Source: Fusobacterium ulcerans ATCC 49185 (GTDB lineage Bacteria > Fusobacteriota > Fusobacteriia > Fusobacteriales > Fusobacteriaceae). From it: 64,000 nt of DNA. Below are positions 57,336 to 64,000 of this stretch, piece after piece. The stretch's first letter is position 1; every line of letters begins with the position of its first letter. Made by a program: the position numbers and the translations under genes. The stretch covers positions 2,604,001 to 2,668,000 of the forward strand of contig NZ_LR215979.1 in assembly GCF_900683735.1 (NCBI RefSeq), written 5' to 3'. The notes under the pieces are model-generated. The model was not told where the DNA came from. It saw only the letters and a list, made by a program, of their open reading frames with translations, and did no database searches.

Positions 57336-57839
57336 TTAAAAAAATATACTCCAGATACACACCATTAAAAAGTTCCCTATTATTCCAGCTAAAAAGTCAT
57401 CTAATACTACTCCTATTCCTCTTTCAAAGTGCTGAGATTTATCAATAGGACCTAGCTTTGTTATGTCAAAAAATCTAAATATAACAAATGCAATAACCAT
57501 AGCTTTTATATTTTGAGATACTCCCACTGGATTTATTAGAAAAAGGGTAGTTAAGTATCCCAATACCTCATCTATTACAACATTTTGAGGATCTTTTTTC
57601 TTAAATATCTCTCTTTCACATATATCACTGACATAAACTGCTACAGCAAAAAACGTTATTAAAAACATAAAATAAAAAGAATTATAAACCATATTGTTAG
57701 GAAAAAACCTTCTTATATAGGAAAGAAGGATAAATAATGGCACTCCGCCTAATGTTCCAAATGTTCCTGGTGCTTTAGGCATATCTCCAAGCCCAAACCA
57801 TGTACCTAAATCTCTCACCCATTTTTTATTTTTATCCAT
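57336..57839 (-). CDS. pgpA: PgpA, phosphatidylglycerophosphatase A
   Basis: 167 residues with the start at 57839; four hydrophobic segments. The N-terminal GTWFGLGDMPKAPGTFGTLG is the PgpA signature. It removes phosphate from phosphatidylglycerol phosphate to make phosphatidylglycerol. GAGGGG lies 12 bases before the chosen ATG; an ATG eight codons earlier overlaps the end of the U32 gene and is less likely but possible. Confidence 0.92.
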   Translation of the reverse strand: MDKNKKWVRDLGTWFGLGDMPKAPGTFGTLGGVPLFILLSYIRRFFPNNMVYNSFYFMFLITFFAVAVYVSDICEREIFKKKDPQNVVIDEVLGYLTTLFLINPVGVSQNIKAMVIAFVIFRFFDITKLGPIDKSQHFERGIGVVLDDFLAGIIGNFLMVCIWSIFF

Positions 57840-57843
57840 AAGA

Positions 57844-60006
57844 TTAATACACCCCTCTTTCATAGTTAAATGCTCTATATATTCCTGCTCTTGTTTCCAT
57901 ATTCTTAAGAATTTCTCTTACTTCTTCTGGTGTTTCAATAGTAAATTCTGCAACTATTTCATCAATATGCAGTTTTTTCATTCTGCTCATATCATTCAAT
58001 ATATTTAACGGTCTTTCAAAGAATATTTCACTATTTCCTATATTATTTTGAACAACAGTAAATTTATCTCCTTCGCTATTTTCTATTGTTTCCCTGCTTC
58101 TGTCAAAAAGAGGTATCTCAACATACATCCCCTTTAATCTTGAATATCCTAATATAGCTTTTCTTAAACTCGTTTTACCTATTTCCTTTATTTTTTCAAA
58201 ACTTATTTCAGGAGAAAGTATTACAGTTTCAGCTTTTCCTAATTTAGACAACTCTTCAATGGTATATCTATTAGATATATTCAAATTCCAGTTTATAGTT
58301 ATATCATTGTTTTTATTCTCAATAAGCTGATATAAATTTGAAGCAAGTTTGCTGCTCAGATCCTGCTCTTTCAGCATTCCCTCTCTTGCTATATCATATC
58401 CTCTTCTATATATCTTTTCTATTCCACATAATTTTACTGCTTTTTCCTGTGCATCATTTGATACTATTGCTGACAGAATAACATCTCTTTCTTCATCTTC
58501 TTCATAAGGCATTTCATATTTTTTCCCAGCTTTTCTTCTGTAGCTTTCTTTAAGAAGTTCTTCCAGCTCTGCTGCTGCCTCTCTTCTTAAAGATTTTATC
58601 ACTGATACTGGTAGAAATATTCCCTCTGATATATGGCAGTCAACAGAAGTTATATTAAATGTACTGTCCCCTGATTCCTTTAACTTCTCTATAATTTCAT
58701 CTGCTGTTGCTGATCTTTTAGCTGCTGCCTCAATTTCCTTTTCTCCAAGTTTTTCTACTCTGATTTTCTTTCCTTGATTGCTTACTGCCTCAAGTACCAA
58801 CATAGGTTTTTCTCCTAGATTTCCAAAAAACTCTCCTTTTATATCCAGCTTTTGATCATATTTTTTCAATTTATTCTCAACATCATCATTTACTTCTTTG
58901 GCAAAGCTTCTGAATATATATTTACTCCCTCTTGGTACATCTTTTAAAAGTATAGTTTCTCCAGATTCAGCTGACTTTCTAGCTTCTTTTGAACCCTTCA
59001 CCTCTATCTTATTCAGATATCCTCCACCAAGTTTTTCAAAATCCTTAGAAAGATATATTATTCCATCTCCCAAAACTACCTTATCTTTAAGCTTCAATTC
59101 TCTTCCAAATATTAATCCTATCTCTTTACCTAGATTATATGAATAATTTTTATTAATGAGAGAAGAATCTGCTCCATGAAAATATCCCTTACTGTATCCT
59201 CTGTTGAATATTTCAGATACTCTTTCTTCTGCTTTTTCTCCATTTATTATTTGAGAATAGTATCCAACAGTTTCAAATACATAGTTAGGATCTTTCATTC
59301 TTCCTTCTATTTTTACACTTTCTATTCCAATCTCTTTTAATTTCTGTATCTCATCATATCCCAGCAGCTGATCTTTAGGACTTAAAAGATATCCTTTATT
59401 CCCCTTGCTGTCAGTATATTCTTTTCTGCACGGTTGTGCACACATACCTCTGTTTCCACTTCTGCTTCCTATAAAGCTGCTCATATAGCAGTTACCAGAA
59501 TAACATATGCACAATGCTCCTGATACAAATATTTCCAACTCTATGCTTGTATTCTCTCTGATTGTTTTTATCTCTTCAAATGTCATCTCTCTTGGGAGTA
59601 CCACTCTTTTGAATCCTATTTTTCTAAGATACTCAGCTTCTATATGATTTCCTACTGTCATCTGTGTACTTCCATGATATTCCATATCTGGAAAATTTTC
59701 TTTCATATATCTGAAATATCCTAAATCCTGAACAATAACAGCATCAAGTCCATGTTCATAAAGAACTTTTAAATTTTCATAAAGAAAATCCATTTCCTTT
59801 TCCATCATTATTGTATTTAGTGTAAGAAATATTCTTACTCCTCTTTTATGAGCATAATCAAGAGCTTCCTTGTATTCCTCTAATGTAAAATTTTCTGCAT
59901 TTCTTCTTGCTCCAAATCCCTTTAATCCCATGTATATCTCTTGGGCTCCTGCTTTTACAGCAGCATAAAATCTCTCCATATTTCCTGCTGGAGCTACTAT
60001 CTTCAT
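57844..60006 (-). CDS. U32-family peptidase-like protein
   Basis: 720 residues. The N-terminal U32 domain shows VAPAGNMERFYAAVKAGA, FVSGALCICYSGNCYMSS and the cysteine cluster GMCAQPCR, followed by KDQLLGYDEIQKLKEIGI. The second half matches the extended form carrying a DUF3656-like region. Members include so-called collagenases, but several (RlhA, TrhP, UbiU/V) hydroxylate RNA or quinones with an iron-sulfur cluster bound by these cysteines. An rRNA or tRNA hydroxylation role is as likely as proteolysis. GAGG precedes the ATG, 3 bp after coaE. Confidence 0.9.
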   Translation of the reverse strand: MKIVAPAGNMERFYAAVKAGAQEIYMGLKGFGARRNAENFTLEEYKEALDYAHKRGVRIFLTLNTIMMEKEMDFLYENLKVLYEHGLDAVIVQDLGYFRYMKENFPDMEYHGSTQMTVGNHIEAEYLRKIGFKRVVLPREMTFEEIKTIRENTSIELEIFVSGALCICYSGNCYMSSFIGSRSGNRGMCAQPCRKEYTDSKGNKGYLLSPKDQLLGYDEIQKLKEIGIESVKIEGRMKDPNYVFETVGYYSQIINGEKAEERVSEIFNRGYSKGYFHGADSSLINKNYSYNLGKEIGLIFGRELKLKDKVVLGDGIIYLSKDFEKLGGGYLNKIEVKGSKEARKSAESGETILLKDVPRGSKYIFRSFAKEVNDDVENKLKKYDQKLDIKGEFFGNLGEKPMLVLEAVSNQGKKIRVEKLGEKEIEAAAKRSATADEIIEKLKESGDSTFNITSVDCHISEGIFLPVSVIKSLRREAAAELEELLKESYRRKAGKKYEMPYEEDEERDVILSAIVSNDAQEKAVKLCGIEKIYRRGYDIAREGMLKEQDLSSKLASNLYQLIENKNNDITINWNLNISNRYTIEELSKLGKAETVILSPEISFEKIKEIGKTSLRKAILGYSRLKGMYVEIPLFDRSRETIENSEGDKFTVVQNNIGNSEIFFERPLNILNDMSRMKKLHIDEIVAEFTIETPEEVREILKNMETRAGIYRAFNYERGVY

Positions 60007-60009
60007 ATT

Positions 60010-60609
60010 TTACCTCGCATTTTTTATTTTTTGCAGATTACAGTATACCACATTTACCTGATTTTTTAAATCTTCTAGTGTACCATTATTATTTATCACA
60101 ATATCTGCTCTTTTTGCTTTTTCTTCCAGAACCATTTGTGCATCTATTATTTTTTCTGCCAGCTCTCTACTGTTACTATCTCTTTCTATTACCCTTTTTA
60201 TCTGTAATTCTCTTTCCACATATACTACAATTATTTTATCACATAGGTTTTCCATTTCTGCTTCATACAAAAGAGGAATATCAAAAATAACAATAGATTC
60301 CTCTGGAGTTTCCTTTTTCTTTTCCACAAATATCTCTATTACCTGAGGGTGGATTATTCCATTTAACTTTTTTAGTAATTTTTTATCTTCAAAAGCTTTT
60401 TCTCTCAATTTTTCTCTTATGAGATTTCCTTCCTTATCAAGAATATCTTTTCCAAAGACTTCTGCTATTCTATCTACAATATCTTTTTTTTGACTGACTT
60501 CTTTCACTACTTCATCTGCATCTAATACTTCAAGTCCCAGTTCTTTAAAAAACCTGCTTACTGTAGATTTTCCACTGGCTATTCCACCTGTCAGACCGAC
60601 AATCATCAT
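60010..60609 (-). CDS. coaE: CoaE, dephospho-CoA kinase
   Basis: 199 residues, catalysing the last step of coenzyme A synthesis. The P-loop is GLTGGIASGKST at the N-terminus, with LDADEVVKE and VVVYVERELQIKR further on. The ATG at 60609 has AGAGG five bases upstream; the GTG two codons earlier overlaps that site. It heads the run coaE, U32, pgpA, cinA, regulator, DAK2-DegV. Confidence 0.95.
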   Translation of the reverse strand: MMIVGLTGGIASGKSTVSRFFKELGLEVLDADEVVKEVSQKKDIVDRIAEVFGKDILDKEGNLIREKLREKAFEDKKLLKKLNGIIHPQVIEIFVEKKKETPEESIVIFDIPLLYEAEMENLCDKIIVVYVERELQIKRVIERDSNSRELAEKIIDAQMVLEEKAKRADIVINNNGTLEDLKNQVNVVYCNLQKIKNAR

Positions 60610-60636
60610 GTCCACCTCTTTTAAATTTCTATGTAA

Positions 60637-60645
60637 ATAATACCA
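60637..60645 (-). promoter_or_regulatory. Possible extended -10 promoter of the coaE operon
   Basis: Minus-strand TGGTATTAT (TGn plus TATTAT) about 28 bp upstream of the coaE start; no good -35 is present (TTAAAT at 17 bp). Confidence 0.35.
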
Positions 60646-60727
60646 TATTTTTCTCTTGAATTTAATTGAATATTAATTATTTTTTTAATTTCCTTCTGTT
60701 TATTATACTACATTTCATGAATTATAA

Positions 60728-60751
60728 AAAGGCTGAACTATGTCAGCCTTT
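60728..60751 (-). terminator. Rho-independent terminator of the CARF gene
   Basis: On the minus strand AAAGGCTG pairs with CAGCCTTT around an 8-base loop, followed by TTATAATT; about 25 bp beyond the stop codon. Confidence 0.8.
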
Positions 60752-60775
60752 ATATAAACAATATATTAATAATAT

Positions 60776-61864
60776 TTAGTCTAAAAAGTTTTCATTAAAA
60801 TAAGCAAGCAGTGACTTCATTACTTTTTCTGTTCCACCTACTGTGTATAAATCTATTCCTGCTACCCCTTTTCCACATTTATATTCTAAGCTTACTATCA
60901 TCTGTTCATGATAATTCTGAGCTAATGAGAATTTTGAAAAAGCTATATTTCTATCAGGGTTATAATATACAACTTTTAATTTCTCTACATATGGACAGCA
61001 TTTCAATGAATTTACTATATTCTCTAATTCTTCAGTTACTTTTATACTTCCTGCCATTTCCTTATCTGCTGGAGCACGTTTGCTTGTACTTAAAGGAAGA
61101 TTACTTGTTGAAGTCATTCTCTTCATGTAAAATTCTCCCATAGCAGAAAATTCAGCATACTTTTCTCCATTCTCTTCTTCAAATTCTATAAAGTTTTTTA
61201 AATAAGGACTTTTTATTAAAATATCTTTAATTTCAGATTCTTTAACTTTTTCTTTTCTATCTATTAATTTAAAGAATTCCTTATTTTCCAGATAAAAATC
61301 ATAATCTATTTTCATTGGTAAGGGTGATATTTCTGTCACTTCATTGAATTCATCAAACATAAAATATGACTTTAAATGAAGAAGCTGTGCCATAAGTCCT
61401 ACTAGAAATATTTCTGCCTTATATCCTCCAACTGTACATACACTGACATTTAAACTATTTCCTATTTTATTAACTATATTTCTTATTTCTTCAGTAAGTC
61501 CTTTAAGGCCAAGAGTTTTAAATTCTTTATGATTTCTTTTGTTCAAGTTATGAATAATTCTTTTTTCTACTATTTTAGCTATATTTTTTTTAAGGATAAA
61601 CTCTTCAAGAACATCTCCAGCCAATTTTCCATTTTCTGTATCATGAATTATGAGAAATATTCTTTTTCCAGAAAATATTTTTTTATCCATAAGATTTTCC
61701 AGTGCTATTATTTCTGCACCATATCTCCTATCTCTAAAATCTTTTATATTTTCCTTTTCATAGTACCCAAGTATATCTTCTTTAGTTATATTTTCTTTCT
61801 TTGGGTTATTGGCAATGTAATTTTCTACAAGGCTAGTTCCCACAGTCATAATAATGTTGTCCAT
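60776..61864 (-). CDS. Orphan CARF-domain protein (Csm6/Csx1-like N-terminus, unassigned C-terminal domain)
   Basis: 362 residues with the start at 61864 (GGAGG upstream). Residues 1-175 look like a CARF domain of the APE2256/TIGR02619 type: the first strand and loop MTVGTSLVEN, and the second ligand loop VCTVGGYKAE, followed by SPLPMKID. Such domains bind cyclic oligoadenylates made by type III CRISPR complexes. Residues about 195-255 look like a helical linker or winged helix. The last 100 residues form an alpha/beta domain (KLKVVYYNP, MIVSLEYKCG) that I cannot assign; no HEPN R-x4-6-H motif is seen there. It has its own promoter and terminator. No cas gene or array lies in the window. Confidence 0.72.
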   Translation of the reverse strand: MDNIIMTVGTSLVENYIANNPKKENITKEDILGYYEKENIKDFRDRRYGAEIIALENLMDKKIFSGKRIFLIIHDTENGKLAGDVLEEFILKKNIAKIVEKRIIHNLNKRNHKEFKTLGLKGLTEEIRNIVNKIGNSLNVSVCTVGGYKAEIFLVGLMAQLLHLKSYFMFDEFNEVTEISPLPMKIDYDFYLENKEFFKLIDRKEKVKESEIKDILIKSPYLKNFIEFEEENGEKYAEFSAMGEFYMKRMTSTSNLPLSTSKRAPADKEMAGSIKVTEELENIVNSLKCCPYVEKLKVVYYNPDRNIAFSKFSLAQNYHEQMIVSLEYKCGKGVAGIDLYTVGGTEKVMKSLLAYFNENFLD

Positions 61865-61901
61865 TATGAGTTCCTCCATTCTGAATGTTTTTCTACCTAA
61901 T

Positions 61902-61930
61902 TTATTACCCTTTTAGAAGCCATTTGTCAA
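61902..61930 (-). promoter_or_regulatory. Promoter of the CARF gene
   Basis: Minus-strand TTGACA, 17-bp spacer, TAATAA, about 38 bp upstream of the ATG at 61864. Confidence 0.7.
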
Positions 61931-61998
61931 TAGTTATACAGCATTTTTTTTAATTTCATGAAATAGTGAACCTTTGTATTTTTTAATTAAATTAAAAA

Positions 61999-62027
61999 AG
62001 AGATATCTGGTTGCGACAGATATCTCT
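61999..62027 (-). terminator. Rho-independent terminator of the adenine deaminase gene
   Basis: A perfect 11-bp inverted repeat AGAGATATCTG / CAGATATCTCT with a 7-base loop, followed on minus by TTTTTTAATTT. It is about 120 bp beyond the ade stop, the only strong terminator there. Confidence 0.85.
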
Positions 62028-62087
62028 CTACTTGGTGTCAACATTGATGCTATATTTTATTGTGGTGACTTGAATTATATACTGAGC

Positions 62088-62120
62088 TATTCAAAAAAAT
62101 GAACAATACATTTTTGAATA
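62088..62120. repeat. Inverted repeat downstream of ade
   Basis: TATTCA with an A tract and ATG on the left faces CAT with a T tract and TGAATA on the right, an imperfect dyad about 33 bp long. It lacks a T tail on the minus strand, so it is probably an mRNA 3'-end hairpin or an unrecognised operator rather than a terminator. Confidence 0.35.
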
Positions 62121-62149
62121 ATATCAATTTTTTCACTAGTTCATTTCCT

Positions 62150-63862
62150 CTATACTATAAGGCTTACTACTTTTGATTCTGCTACATCAATAAGTCCTTT
62201 ATCTGTTATCTTTAATGCAGGTGATACAGGAAGAGATAAAGTACATAAAGACATTATAGGATTATAGTGCTTATATCCAAGAGCTTTCATAGAACTCCTC
62301 AATCTTTCTACTTCTTTTCCTAATTCCTCCACACTTTTTTCTGATAGTATTCCAGCTACTGGCAATTCTACCTCAGCAAGGATATTTTCATTTTCTACAA
62401 CACATATTCCACCTTGAATTTCAATTATTCTATTGGCAGCTTTAACTATATCTTCAGAAGTTTTTCCTAGTACCATTAAATTATGGTGATCATGAGCATA
62501 TGTTGTTGCTATTGCCCCCTTTTTTATAGAATCTCCTGTTACAAGTCCGAATCCTATATTTCCATTCTTTCCATGTCTTTCAAACACTGCTATTAAACAA
62601 TATTCACTGCTTTCCCAATCTAAAAATCCATCTTTTACTGGAACTGCCCTAATAAGTTCTTTAGTTCTTGTACTTCCATCACTTACTTCTATCACTCTGC
62701 ACATAACTTCTTTTTCAGCAGTTTGTACTGGTATTTTTATGTCTTCAGCTTTTATATTTTTTACATGTACACTTTTATAAAAATCCTCTGGAAATCTATA
62801 TGTTGTAGGAATATATTTTTTCTCCTCTAAAGAATCATACACTTCTTTTCCATCAATAAAAGTATTTTTTATTTCAAATTTCTCTAAATCCTCTATAAAC
62901 AAGAAATCTGCTTTTTTTCCAGGTGCTAACACACCTCTATCCAAAAGGCGCATTCTTCTGGCTGGAGTATATGTTGCTGAATATATAGCATCTTCTATTT
63001 TCAATCCTTCTTTGACAGCTTTTTTCATAACAATATTTAGGTGTCCTTCATTAAGAAAAGTATCAGCCATTACATCATCAGTTACAAAAGAGAAATGCTC
63101 ATAAAGATTATTCTCTTTTATATAGTCTATAAGCTCTTTTTCAATAGATTTTCCTTGTATTTCCACAAACATACCATTTTCAAATCTTTGTTTGAATTCT
63201 TCCATTGTATGCTCTGTATGATCTCCATTTATTCCAAGATATAGGAACTTTGAAAGTTCAAGATCAATAAGTTTTGGACAATGTCCTTCAATAGCATATG
63301 TTGGCTTTTCTTTTTTTACATATTCTATGAATTTACATATTTCTAAAGTATCATCTACTATAACTTTTCTGTAATTCATTACTTCTCCAACACAGATAAC
63401 ATTTGGATTTTCAGCAATTTTTTTCATTCCTTCACAATCAATGACTGCTCCTGTTGTTTCCAATTCTTCAGAAGTAGATGGAACACTGCTTGGTATTCCA
63501 TAAAATATACTTGTATCAATACTATCTTCTGCCTTTATCATAGCATATATACCTCTGCCCCCAAATACATTAGCTATCTCGTGAGGTTCTGCTACTATAG
63601 TAGTGACTCCATTTTTTGCAAGCTGATGGCAAAATGGTGCTGGAGTCATCATAGAACTCTCTATATGCATATGGATATCTATTAATCCTGGTATCATATA
63701 CTGATTTTTTCCATCTATTACTTTTTCAGCATCAAATTCTATCTCTTTTTTAGTATCTATATGAAGTATTTTTTTATCTAATATAGCTACATTAGCTTCT
63801 CTAAATTTTTTTAAATATGAATTGTAGATTTTTACATTTTTGATTAATAAATCTATTTTCAT
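62150..63862 (-). CDS. ade: Adenine deaminase
   Basis: 570 residues of the amidohydrolase superfamily, converting adenine to hypoxanthine and ammonia. Metal-binding GLIDIHMHIESSM lies near residue 58, IVAEPHEIANVFG near 90 and IEGHCPKL near 195; the C-terminal AdeC-specific region has AHDHHNLMVLG. Length matches other bacterial Ade proteins. AGGAG precedes the ATG. It follows a gene whose visible end looks like an NCS2 purine permease, which supports a purine salvage or nitrogen-release unit. Confidence 0.95.
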   Translation of the reverse strand: MKIDLLIKNVKIYNSYLKKFREANVAILDKKILHIDTKKEIEFDAEKVIDGKNQYMIPGLIDIHMHIESSMMTPAPFCHQLAKNGVTTIVAEPHEIANVFGGRGIYAMIKAEDSIDTSIFYGIPSSVPSTSEELETTGAVIDCEGMKKIAENPNVICVGEVMNYRKVIVDDTLEICKFIEYVKKEKPTYAIEGHCPKLIDLELSKFLYLGINGDHTEHTMEEFKQRFENGMFVEIQGKSIEKELIDYIKENNLYEHFSFVTDDVMADTFLNEGHLNIVMKKAVKEGLKIEDAIYSATYTPARRMRLLDRGVLAPGKKADFLFIEDLEKFEIKNTFIDGKEVYDSLEEKKYIPTTYRFPEDFYKSVHVKNIKAEDIKIPVQTAEKEVMCRVIEVSDGSTRTKELIRAVPVKDGFLDWESSEYCLIAVFERHGKNGNIGFGLVTGDSIKKGAIATTYAHDHHNLMVLGKTSEDIVKAANRIIEIQGGICVVENENILAEVELPVAGILSEKSVEELGKEVERLRSSMKALGYKHYNPIMSLCTLSLPVSPALKITDKGLIDVAESKVVSLIV

Positions 63863-63884
63863 TCTTTTCTCCTGTTTTTATTTT

Positions 63885-64000
63885 CTATATTGTCAATGTA
63901 TAGAAATAATAGCAAAGAATTGCTGCAAAAGGATACATAGCTGCTGGTACTTCTTTGCTTCTTCCACTTGCTAATTTTAATATTACATAAACTATTATTG
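63885..64000 (-). CDS. C-terminal end of a membrane transporter, probably an NCS2 purine permease (partial)
   Basis: Only the last 37 codons are in the window, ending at a TAG at 63885-63887. They encode two hydrophobic stretches around a charged loop (KLASGRSKEVPAAMYPFA). This resembles the C-terminus of NCS2 (AzgA-type) adenine/hypoxanthine permeases, where a final helix follows a G-K-x-K-E-V loop. Its place 22 bp upstream of ade on the same strand fits. The identification is tentative because so little is visible. Confidence 0.5.
   Translation of the reverse strand, partial: IIVYVILKLASGRSKEVPAAMYPFAAILCYYFYTLTI

Noticed and set aside
60776-61864. HEPN ribonuclease (Csm6/Csx1) assignment for the CARF protein
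   Set aside because: No R-x4-6-H motif was found in the C-terminal domain, so only the CARF half is claimed.
61865-62149. CRISPR array next to the CARF gene
   Set aside because: The spacer region holds a promoter, one terminator hairpin and one dyad, but no regularly spaced direct repeats.

Overview
The window reads as chromosomal DNA of a member of the Fusobacteriota, most likely a larger-genome Fusobacterium of the varium/ulcerans/mortiferum type. This is an inference from very AT-rich sequence, Gram-negative envelope genes (hldD, SIMPL-family protein, several lipoproteins), purine-rich Shine-Dalgarno sites, and a fermentative amino-acid and short-chain fatty-acid gene set. Coding density is high. 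Nearly all genes lie on the minus strand; only four full genes are on plus (a MmcQ/YjbR protein, a glycerophosphodiesterase, an AgcS symporter and a CBS-type inorganic pyrophosphatase). I saw no rRNA, tRNA, insertion sequence, prophage or CRISPR array. Many starts were moved inward from the longest open frame because a clear ribosome-binding site sits before an internal ATG.

Layout, left to right. 1-2.5 kb: queA (partial), prmC and prfA, a translation cluster from one promoter. 2.6-6.2 kb: a LysR regulator, BrnQ transporter and trans-sulfuration-type PLP lyase. 6.5-8.3 kb: an ECF sigma factor with a small membrane protein, a periplasmic Spy/CnrX-like protein and a MORN-type repeat protein. 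8.3-13.5 kb: miaB, rho, a LysM/M23 peptidase, ispG and a lipoprotein. 14.6-18.1 kb: a short-chain fatty-acid operon (atoE, a DNA glycosylase, atoD, atoA). 18.2-23.6 kb: a copper operon (copZ, copA, a double-domain CsoR, response regulator, histidine kinase) behind a promoter flanked by two CsoR-like operators. 23.8-26.2 kb: a plus-strand glycerophosphodiesterase/AgcS pair preceded by a structured leader.

26.3-33.1 kb: a malX/malY-like pair, a GGDEF diguanylate cyclase and a PRD regulator. 33.2-38.4 kb: envelope genes (SIMPL, uppP, hldD, PHP phosphoesterase, lipoprotein). 38.4-43.2 kb: secA and ligA. 43.4-46.6 kb: pyrophosphatase, FUSC-like exporter and a membrane-anchored PTS EIIB domain. 46.6-52.9 kb: two ArsB/NhaD-type permeases around an EIIA-CBS protein, then birA, a potassium channel and mnmA. 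53-60.6 kb: coaE, a U32 protein, pgpA, cinA, an XRE-cupin regulator and a fused DAK2-DegV (fatty-acid-kinase-like) protein. 60.8-61.9 kb: an orphan CARF-domain protein. 62.1-64 kb: adenine deaminase and the end of a probable NCS2 purine permease.

The most unusual items are the single-chain tandem CsoR with its operators, the CARF protein with no CRISPR context here, the FakA-FakB fusion, the EIIA-CBS/twin-permease set, the lone membrane-tethered EIIB, and the candidate attenuator or small RNA before the glycerophosphodiesterase gene.
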